Positions 52,041 to 60,085 of a DNA stretch of 64,000 bases are shown one piece after another. Source of the stretch: Rachycentron canadum (Eukaryota > Chordata > Actinopteri > Carangiformes > Rachycentridae); the NCBI GenBank assembly GCA_038496675.1, contig CM076648.1:13880078-13944077 (forward strand), read 5' to 3'. The position numbers and the translations under genes are program-made. Within the stretch, counting starts at the first letter, position 1, and the number at the start of each line of letters is the position of its first letter. Below the pieces are notes generated by a model. The model had not been told where the DNA came from and searched no databases. It worked only from the letters and a program-made list of their open reading frames with translations.

Positions 52041-54799
52041 TTTCCTCCGCATCCAAACATTGCAGGTTTAATAAAAGCTTCTCAGATCTAAAGCAGCCAT
52101 AGGAGAACACTGCTGCAATAAAGTCTAAAACTCTCAACTACCAAGTCGATAATTGGTCAACAGTAGTTTACAAAAAGTAAACAAGACTGCAGCTTTCTGT
52201 AATCATCTTTTCTGATCATACTGTATTGAGACATGGGATCCAGGCTCATACAAAAATAATTTGCTAAAAACATGTTATAGCATTATAAAGCAAAATAACC
52301 AAAATAACTAATATTGTTTGTTTTTTTCCTCTTATTAGGCATCATTCTTGCTATGAGCACAACACCTTAAAAGCCTGCACATTATGGGATTATTGCAGGT
52401 AGAATGAGCTGTCCCAGAAGGTGTCAACACTGTTAATAAGTCAGAATACTTATCAGAAAATTTCATATGTAGTCTTTTTTGCTCCTCTAAATATGAGAGC
52501 GTAAGCAAGGGAGAAATCAGGAGACTCAAACAAAGAGAAAGAATGTGCTTACTAAATCCCCCCCTGAAGCGAGACCCCATCATGTACAGTATATTCACAT
52601 AGACATTGAGATGAAAGCTGCTTGTGTTCTTCCTCTATGATCTTATCTGATTGTTCTTTATCTTTTTGTTTACCAGGGACCCAGATGAGGACATGCATTA
52701 AATCTCCCTTAAATCTCAGACTCCTGTGTCATGTTTTCCTGCTCTTTTTTTTTTTTTTTTTTCATCAAATAAGGCAAAGCTCTGGTGCAACTCACTGCGT
52801 CTTTAAGACCACAAAACAATCTGCGCCAACACATGCATAGAGCCATTACAAAAGGCATCTGCACACACTTGTGTGTACAGTTTCACACACACGCACACAC
52901 CAAACCAATCGTTTAAGGTCTCTGAGGCCTCAGTAAGCTTCTGTAAATCAGCCACCATCCGGTAGTGAGTTTTATTCCCCTCTCTCTCAGTGGATGTTGG
53001 GTTATGACCCGCAGGCAGGAGGTTATTTATTGCTTTTGTCTCAGCTTGTGTTGACTCCCAGCCACTCAACTATGGTTCTAGGCTAATAGAAAGCAGCACA
53101 GGGTTGTAGATCTGTAGAAAGCCTGCTGAGCTGCAGGGACTCACCCTCCTTAGAGAGCCTCGTCTCCCTAGATGCTTTATGTCTCTCAACTCTGGTCTTC
53201 CTCTACTTTTTGGTAATGACTCAGTCAAAATGAAAATCTGTGAGCAAACCTGAGGTGAATGAGTATCTATCAATAAGTGTTTATGTGAATGAGGAAAAGA
53301 GGAAGAAGGGTTAAAGAGCTGAGAAACACCCGCAGACCATAAACACTTCCCAGAGGCTGCTGGCAGAGATGATAGACAGCTTGCAGCCTGCTGGCCTGCC
53401 TCTTTCTCCAGCAACATAAGACACATCTCTATTCTCAGAGATGGCTCTTTCTTTTATAATGGAAACTCGAGACGTTATGTTGAAAAATAACAGAAGATGA
53501 AGAGCGTAAACTGTTAATGTCAGAATGACACTTAACCTTAATGGTTTGTCTCCATAGCAATGTCATTTTTGATGAGCAGCACACAACCACACATTCTTTA
53601 AAAGCCTGTGAATTTCTCTGGTTGCTAAGAAGGTTGTGAGAGACCTTCTTCTCCTCTACGCCTCCTTCTTTCTTACCTACCCACAGCAGCTGTGAAACAA
53701 TCGCAACAAGGCTGTCATCATTTTACAATGGACCATCTAACCTGAACCGGCAACTCCAACCTCACCATGGTTTGAAATACAGGCCCACCTGCTGTTTCTA
53801 CAGCGCTGACAGCGGCTGACAGTTAAGAGGAACAACCACAGACTGAGGATATATGAGGGGGTCCTTGAGTGATGACAGCGCAGCTAAGATCAAGAGCTGT
53901 GATGTAGTGGAGACAAGGCCGCTGACTGATACTATGAAAGAGGCCAGTTTGTCTGCTCCAGTTCACAACCATTCATATCCAAGATCTATGTCTGTGGGCA
54001 CGAACAGCTAATAGATTAATTCTACATTGGTGTCAGTTTGTCCGTGGAGGCAGTATATATGTGAAGGGAGTTTGTATGCGTGTGTGTGTCTGTGTGTGTG
54101 TTTGTGAGTCTGGCCAGGGTCAGATGGTGTACAAACAGCCTGCTCATAACAGTGAGATGTCTCTAGAGCTGAAAACCTTTTGACTTCAAGCAAACTAAGA
54201 GTTCACAGGAAAGAATGTGCATGTATGTACGTCAAGGTGGTATTACCTCTAGCAGGGACATATCTCCACCCATGTTAGCTGGTTAAGTTTTTTTATAAGG
54301 AGGTTTTCAAGAAATTAAAGGGCCAGTTAGGTTCTGAACCAAAGAAGATTGACTTTAATAATAAACCAGAATCCAATCTCTGCCACAACAATCTTTGTTT
54401 CAATCAATAACCCAAAGGAAAAAAAATCTAGAATCTACAAATATTATTTTAACTTAGATTTAAAACTATTGGACAAAAGAGCTCTCACACTTCATTGGAA
54501 ATAATATTTCTCAGTCTGTGTGCACCAAAGGATTCAAGTTTCCACATCACATTTGCGTAAGCTGATTATCAAACCTAAGTTGGTGTTCAGTGTGGTCATA
54601 ATGTCCCCAAATCCTGCTTGTACATACATGTGTTAAATTGAGATTTAATATTAGCACAGACAAACTTTCCCTCTTCAGCAGATAGGCATGAAAACAAACT
54701 ACATAAAACACTCAGCAGCACTGAGAGGCTCAGACCTAACAACAAACCAAACCGTTTGATTTCAAAAAGGATTGATTTCTTATGTGCAGTATTTGCTTC

Positions 54800-54802
<3 letters not shown>

Positions 54803-54839
<37 letters not shown>
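54803..54839 (+). repeat. 37-bp poly-T run
   Basis: Poly-A on the gene strand, about 450 bp inside the intron after exon 5. It might mark the tail of an old retrotransposed insertion, but no body is recognised. Confidence 0.95.
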
Positions 54840-54842
<3 letters not shown>

Positions 54843-55078
54843 TTGTTTATGTGAACAAGCAGTTACATCAGCAAATGTTTGGGCATGTGTGTCTGTCTGT
54901 TGTCATACAGCTATAAAAGTGGAACACCATAACATTATTTGCAAACAATAGTGACACAAAGGTCTACAAAGACTAAAGATGAGTCAGACGAGTCAAAGAA
55001 AAATAAATGAATAAATGAGTTTAAAAAAAACAGAAATTGAGATGTTTTCATGAAAGGGGGTAACTGGATGGTTAGAAG

Positions 55079-55112
55079 AAAATAACTCGCTATGGAAAAT
55101 AACTCGCTATGG
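55079..55112 (+). repeat. 17-bp perfect tandem duplication
   Basis: AAAATAACTCGCTATGG occurs twice in direct succession, about 180 bp inside the intron from the exon 5 donor. Confidence 0.95.
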
Positions 55113-55293
55113 CCAAGCGTCAACCGATCTAACTTAGGGGAGATTTTGAACCCACATGCTTCTCTTCGCTTTCATCAAAACAGCTGGGGGGCTGCCCATC
55201 CCCAGTCACGTCATGGCTCCTTACTACATTAAGACTCTTAAATTGGATTAATTTAATTTGTCGCTCATCTGTATTATTAATTTCTTTACAAAC

Positions 55294-55419
55294 CTTTTCA
55301 CCATGTCAGTTCCATTCCAGCAGGACAACCCGTCGCCAAAGACCAGCTCACTCACACACAGTTGATCTGCCAGACCACCATAGTAGGTGCGATAGTGTCG
55401 TAGACTGTTGAGAAATTCC
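55294..55419 (-). CDS. gpc5: glypican-5 exon 5 (internal coding exon)
   Basis: A 126-nt exon, phase 2 in and phase 2 out. The acceptor is TGTTTTCTTTTCAG before GGAATTTCTC. The Arg codon is shared with exon 4 (AG + G), giving RREFLNSLRHYRTYYGG, then LADQLCVSEL and LSCWNGTDMVK. The conserved cysteines of LCV and SCW and the CWNG motif are characteristic of vertebrate glypicans; YYGGLADQLCV.EL matches human GPC5. The donor chosen is AAAAG/GTTTGT because AG + C from exon 6 restores the conserved Ser of VKSYT. A stronger-looking GTAAAG donor lies 4 nt downstream and would shift the frame. The Asn of CWNG is followed by Gly-Thr, making an NGT N-glycosylation sequon; human GPC5, as I recall it, has an acidic residue in place of the Thr. 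Confidence 0.94.
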
Positions 55420-55542
55420 CTGAAAAGAAAACACATAATTAACTTTCAAAGTATTCCACATGCTAATTGTAGAATTTGTGAACTGAAAACATTTAATTAC
55501 TCTTTTTTTCCAGTGTACACATTTGGCATCCTTTATCCTTAC
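55420..55542 (-). other. gpc5: 123-nt intron between gpc5 exons 4 and 5
   Basis: A compact GT-AG intron with donor GTAAGG and a pyrimidine-rich acceptor ending TTTTCTTTTCAG. It is AT-rich with no repeat. Together with the 93-nt intron it shows that this end of the gene is compact, in contrast to the introns that follow. Confidence 0.88.
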
Positions 55543-55673
55543 CTTCTCCTGACAGCAAGCGAGTCTCCTGACACTCTGATAGGGGCTGTAAGAGAGATGG
55601 TTTCTCTGCTGCTGTGCTGGATGGTGGCTGACCGTGCAGGCTTCCTGCTTGGTGGGCCACACAGTTTATGTAC
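55543..55673 (-). CDS. gpc5: glypican-5 exon 4 (internal coding exon)
   Basis: A 131-nt exon entering in phase 0 and leaving in phase 2. The acceptor is CTTTGGGTAATAG before GTACATAAACTG; the donor is AGGAGAAG/GTAAGG. It encodes VHKLCGPPSRKPARSATI, then a polar Ser/Thr-rich linker, then SGDSLAVRR. VHKLCG aligns with the human GPC5 VNRICG cysteine motif, and LAVRR(R) with LANRRK. In glypicans this variable linker lies near the place where a proprotein convertase cuts the core into two disulfide-linked subunits. No R-x-x-R motif is visible in this exon; the closest is KPAR/S. An S-G-D triplet is also present, but whether it carries a glycosaminoglycan is unknown. The exon is short and divergent. 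It is identified by its conserved cysteine, its two splice sites, and phase continuity with exons 3b and 5. Confidence 0.88.
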
Positions 55674-56435
55674 CTATTACCCAAAGAGACAGACACAAAT
55701 TTAGATCTAAACACTCCTGTCGAAACATGCATTTTGAGACTTTGCAAATCTTGTTAAACTGTACTGGTGCATGACAAATAGGCCTTATTTTAGCTGCAGG
55801 AGTGACAGATGTTTATACTAAGGCCATTAGTGCAGCCAAGCCTATCATCTCCAATTTCTGGATGTACTGCATGTGCAGCTTATCAAGCAGCAGTCACACC
55901 AGTCGACCACTAGATGGAGCTGTGGTGTCTCAATTACTGCAGCACAGACGGTGCAGTTCAGGGGCATAACACCACAAAAAGCATCAACAGAGACAGACAT
56001 GTGTTACATGTGAAAATAAAGACTTTAAAGTTCTAAACTTTTAAGGATCATGATGGTTAAAGTTTTTCTAATTTGGGTAAATGAATCTAAGCCTGAGTAA
56101 CCTGCATTTGCCTAACTCTGTCTGGCAGTTCAAGTATATTACTGCCTTGGTGCCGCCCACGTGGATGTCTATCTGGATAGTGTCAGCCTGATCTGGTCTG
56201 ACAAACCTGTTGTTGTGTGTGGTATGTGCAATTTCAAGCCACCACGTAGGTATATGACAGGGTGCTAGCAACTTGAAAAAAAAAAAAAACAACCCAGGAC
56301 TCAAATGCTTCTTTTCTTCTTCTTCTTCTTATCTATTTTTCTCCTGTTTACCCTGTCAGATTTACTGGTGGTTACATGGTGCTGGTTTTCACCTCCCACA
56401 GAGCCCCAGTTCAGTCTCCTTAAAGATGATCTGAC
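55674..56435 (-). other. gpc5: 762-nt intron between gpc5 exons 3b and 4
   Basis: Intron with donor GTCAGA and acceptor GGTAATAG. It holds a run of A (about 56277-56289), a short (CTT)n/(TTC)n tract near 56309-56331 on the plus strand, and otherwise unremarkable sequence. No nested gene is visible. The first 135 nt stay open in the gpc5 frame, which is why a longer open frame runs out of exon 3b; conservation stops at the donor. Confidence 0.8.
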
Positions 56436-56669
56436 CTGTACTGAGAGGCGGGGTCCATTTTTCTGAGCTTGTCCGACAGCATCATGAAGCAGTGTGTGAA
56501 TTCCCAGAAGGACTTGCTCTAAATCGTGAGGTCCATGCATCCGCGCTGACAGGCCCTCCAGTGAGCGAACAAACTCCCTCCAATGGGTGTCAATCTCTGC
56601 CATGCTTGCCAAACAGCCCCGCATCACATTGAGGCAGTAACCCATGCAGGGCTTAGTCTGGGTTAAGCC
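56436..56669 (-). CDS. gpc5: glypican-5 exon 3b (internal coding exon)
   Basis: A 234-nt exon (78 codons, phase 0 at both ends). Its acceptor is TTGTTTCACAG before GGCTTAACC and its donor is TACAG/GTCAGA. It begins GLTQTKPCMGYC and continues NVMRGCLASMAEIDTHWREF, followed by a helical stretch ending AQKNGPRLSVQ. Joined to exon 3a it completes the glypican family signature C-x2-C-x-G-[LIVM]-x4-P-C-x2-[FY]-C-x2-[LIVM]-x2-G-C without a mismatch. MGYCLNVMRGCLA is essentially the human GPC5 sequence, which separates it from GPC3 (GGYCNVVMQGC). Exons 3a and 3b together are 695 nt, about the length of the single large third exon I know from mammalian GPC3/GPC5, so the 93-nt intron between them appears to be an extra one. 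The frame stays open for about 45 codons past the donor, so intron retention here would give a truncated protein. Confidence 0.95.
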
Positions 56670-56762
56670 CTGTGAAACAAGTTACTTTGGGGATCAGTGA
56701 TTCTGGCAAAGACATTTATTTATTCAGATCGATTAACTCACTTCAGAGGCATGCATTCATAC
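56670..56762 (-). other. gpc5: 93-nt intron between gpc5 exons 3a and 3b
   Basis: A GT-AG intron of only 93 nt with donor GTATGA and acceptor CTTGTTTCACAG. It interrupts the glypican signature between the Gln and Gly codons that follow the CPHC cysteines. Reading through it gives a stop one codon after the donor, so splicing is required for a full protein. The sequence is AT-rich and shows no repeat. Confidence 0.9.
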
Positions 56763-57223
56763 CTGGCAGTGAGGACAGTAGTGCATCTTGAGCAGGGCCC
56801 GTCTGCACTCTCGGCTCAGCTGTAAGTGGTCTGTAGTGTTTATGACCTCAATGCCGAGGTGCATCGCCTGAAGAAGAAGTTTCCCAGAGACCCCAGAGCG
56901 AGCAATTTGATCCGCCAAGAGGCTGGGCGCCCCACCAAACGGTCTCACATCATGTCTTGACGATCTCACACACTCAGCGTACCCAGGTGATATGTCGCTG
57001 AGACCTGGGTTGATGAGGTGATTGTAGACCAGTGGAAAAAGAGCGTCAAAGAATCGCTGCACTAACTCATCAACACTGAGCTCCGACCCCAGCAGGAAGA
57101 GACTGATGTCAGTGAAGAGTTCGCGCACAGGGCTCACAGCCTGATCAGCCATGCTGCGGTAAGACTCCTGAAGAACAGCATTAGTGTGATTCTCCGCCTG
57201 CCTCATCAGAACCTCAAAGGTCT
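56763..57223 (-). CDS. gpc5: glypican-5 exon 3a (internal coding exon)
   Basis: This 461-nt exon encodes the first visible part of glypican-5, a GPI-anchored heparan-sulfate proteoglycan of the cell surface that modulates Hedgehog, Wnt and FGF signalling (family knowledge). The acceptor reads CATCCCGCAG before AGACCTTTGAG, so the first Glu codon is split (G from exon 2). The donor CCAG/GTATGA follows the codons for CPHCQ. If the intron were read through, a TGA would follow one codon later. The translation (about 154 residues) has the glypican-typical segments RELFTDISLFLLGS, FFDALFPLVYNHLINPGLSD and LGIEVINTTDH, with two N-glycosylation sequons (NHT near residue 12, NTT near 129). Cysteines lie near 85, 140, 150 and 153; the last two open the glypican signature. 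It resembles human GPC5 more than GPC3 (AENHT, VYNHLINPG, ALLKM.YCPHC). Exons 1-2 are not in the window. Identification is firm; the a/b/c paralogue is unresolved. Confidence 0.95.
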
Positions 57224-57330
57224 CTGCGGGATGAACAGCAGGAGAAAGAGAGATAAACGATTACAAAGGGACTTGGGTTCATTTCGACACATTATCATCT
57301 TTATCTTCAAAAGCTCAGTTGTCCCTGCTG

Positions 57331-57377
57331 AGAAGAGAAGAGAAGAGAAGAGAAGAGAAGAGAAGAGAAGAGAAGAG
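57331..57377 (+). repeat. (AGAAG)n pentanucleotide tract upstream of gpc5 exon 3a
   Basis: About nine perfect copies of a 5-bp unit. On the gpc5 strand this is a pure pyrimidine (CTTCT)n tract ending 107 nt before the exon 3a acceptor. Confidence 0.95.
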
Positions 57378-59814
57378 GCTGAAGCCTTCTGTGTCTTTCC
57401 AGAAACAAAGTAGAGCAGTTTGTTCAATCAAAAGCTGAGCTGACAATGAAAAATTGAAAAGAAAGAGGTTACACACAATGGAGTGGGAGCTGTTGTGATA
57501 TAATATGAACAGAGCTACAGTATAAATAGTGTTTTAATAAACTAACCACTTCTATCAAAGCAGCATGCATGTAGTGAGGGACAGGAAAGGAGAGAAAATC
57601 TCCTTGAGCTCTTGGAGTGAGAACATGAGCAGGTGGATAAAACAAAGAGGAGAGGATGGAGGAGACACATGAGAGAGGAAAGGCAGAGGATAAGAGACTG
57701 AAATGAGAGAGAAGAAAGGTTAAGAGACACAGGAGGTTGGAAAATAGGAACTTCACAAATTAATTAATTGGAGAAAAAGCTATTATAATAATGTGCATAC
57801 TATCTGCATACAGCCCACAGGAACAACTGCCATTATACAAGCATGCACACATAACAGCATGTGTTCGCTGTCCTCATCACATGATCTTCCACTTGTCTTT
57901 ATCATTCAGCTCAGCTCTATGTGACGCCACTCCTGAAAATGCTTCTGTATGAAGGAACCGGAGGTTCAGGCTGCTGCACCAGGAAGGGAAAAACATTATG
58001 CTGTTGCTGTTTTGACCGCCACAGCTTTGTATCCACTCCTGTGTGCAATATCTAGCCTTGCCTGTGTGTGTGTTTGAAGAGCAGTTGTTTGGGAAAGTGT
58101 GCAGCTACATGGCATTCAACAGGGAAGGAAGGAGGGAAAAAATATCCAAGTGTGCCAAAGACACAGCAGAGGGCAGAAATAAAAACTGGCTCCCATGGGC
58201 ACCAGAAAAATCTGTCCAAGATGTAAAGTGAGGCACAGTGAAAGGAAAACTTTGATATTTTAGGAATGTTTAGAAGTCTGTTAAATATAAAGTTGGAGCC
58301 AGAGGATAAGACACTATTAATGGCGAGTGAGTTGAATTGCGATTAACCTCAGTGTTTTACCACAGAGCTGGATCTTAAAAGTATCATATTTGATTTGGTC
58401 AGATTAGACAGAGTATGATTTGTCATACATTATATGATGACATTATATGTGAATGTGAGCAAGCATTGCATGTTTTTTCAACTCAACAGAAAATGTTTCA
58501 CCAGTGCAACAAGCTTGTCTTTATTCCTTTGTCTCGCTTTTTTTTTTTTTCCAGTTTTTGTCTCAGCTAATACCTGAGCCATGGCCATTCTCACATCATG
58601 TGCTTGTCAGGAGGTGTGAGGAAATAGTCAGGGTGAGGGCCTGAAGCTGCCCAGGAGGCTGAGAGTCTGGTGGGGGGGTAACCAGTGTGACGAGGGCTTA
58701 GACGGTCAAGTGCTGTACAATATGCACCGAAGTGGAAAGACTGACCGAAAGCCCCCTGGAGAGGGCGACTGCAAAAGAGGGGGTGTGGTGGGTGCACAAA
58801 AAGGGTCTGGCATGTCCATAGGCAGTGTTAAACACTGATGCACCAGGAATTGAATTGGTTATCACATCGTCGTGATAGGTCTAACAAGACCTGAGAGTTG
58901 AAGGTGTGTGTTTATGTGTGGATGAGCAAGAAAGCTGCACCTCCCACGCAGCAAGCACTCTGGTCAGAGAGCAGCACAGAAAACAGACAGAGAATGTGTT
59001 AAGAATGGCAACGACAAGAGTGACAGCTGTGAAAGTGCAGTGTCGATGCCGTGGGTGTGTGTATGTGTGAGACTCTGTGAATGAACCAGACAGATAGAGG
59101 GAAGGAGCTCAGACAGGCAGAGAAACAGGGAGAGAAAGAAATATGTGCTTGTGGAGTACAGTTAGAGATTACTGCAGCCCTGGGATGTATGAAGCAGTGC
59201 AGGCAGAGTTATGAAGAGTCCCACAGGGATTACAGCTCGTGCTTCAGGGGGGGTTTACCACATCAGTTTGGGGGGTTAATGAATCCCACCTGTCAGACCA
59301 CGTAACTAAAATCTGTGAAGTAAACAGATTTGTCTCCATCTCTCACTGCTTTCTCCTTCTTCTTCCAAAGGCTTAATCTTGTCATCGAGTCCTGCACTTT
59401 TTTACAGTAACAGCAAGGCAGATAAAGGCAAACTTGAAACGGCATAGATAATAAGATGATCAGAAATTCTGCTGTCTAAACAAGTCTGCTCTTCCCACCC
59501 ACACAGAAGTTGCTAGTTGTCCAGGCAGTGTTAATGACATTATTTTTCATAAAAGAGTGTGTGAAGCTGTGTCTCACACTTGGAGGCCTAGACCAGCAGC
59601 CAGGCTTCTGGGCAGGCCTAGGGACAGAAATAACACAAGGAGAGGAAAGAGGGGAAAAAACGAAGAGTAATATAGCAGAGTTATGTGGAAGAGGGTGAAG
59701 AGAAGGTGCATCTTTTACTTTTTTGAGCCTGATCTAAAGACATTATGTTACTGCTGTAATCAATGTTTTAATATCGACAACTTCCCTCATAGTGACAAAC
59801 CCACTGGAAATTAT

Positions 59815-60085
59815 CACCTGAATCTAGCTCCTCTCATCTCAGTGGAGCATTTCAGTGTCATTCAGCTCGTTTTGGTTTTACAGCCCATAACTTTACTGTT
59901 TTGGCCTTGATAAACCCACTCTACTCTACACATCTAATGACAGACAGACATTTAGCCACTAGCTGGTGAACATAATGGAACATTTAGCAGCTAAAGATGC
60001 AGATATTTCTCTCAGGGGTTGTCGGAGACCAAAACAGAGCTACTGTAATCTAGGTCTGCTGGATGTAAAGAACCAGTTCAACCAG
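59815..60085 (+). repeat. dispersed repeat, family C, copy 3
   Basis: Contains TCAGTGGAGCATTTCAGTGT, CACTAGCTGGTGAACATAAT, GGAACATTTAGCAGCTAAAG, TTTCTCTCAGGGGTTGTCGG and AGACCAAAACAGAGCTACTG. It is the shortest of the three copies and sits in intron 2. Confidence 0.7.

Larger units (their letters stand above)
27171..55293 (-). other. gpc5: 28.1-kb intron between gpc5 exons 5 and 6
   Basis: A long intron with no supported coding exon. It contains simple repeats (long (GT)n at 48933-49016, (CA)n at 45240-45286 and near 46080-46110 and 47970-47987, (ATT)n near 38535, poly-T at 54803), dispersed repeats (27515-27690, 28905-29105, 38045-38165, 38395-38640, 42710-42840, 44640-44870, 45015-45165, 51590-52040), and small tandem duplications (31415-31459, 43393-43438, 55079-55112). 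Low-repeat stretches such as 32630-32780 and a CpG-denser patch at 45720-45970 may be regulatory. The remaining stretches show nothing I can name. Open frames of 60-130 codons here lack codon structure, conserved motifs or splice context. Confidence 0.75.

Noticed and set aside
56301..56435. Continuation of the exon 3b frame past its donor
   Set aside because: Similarity to glypican ends at the GT donor, exon 4 resumes the conserved sequence, and the extension is low complexity (Lys-rich) at its end.
57331..57377. Possible CRISPR-like array
   Set aside because: It is a continuous 5-bp microsatellite without spacers, in a vertebrate genome.
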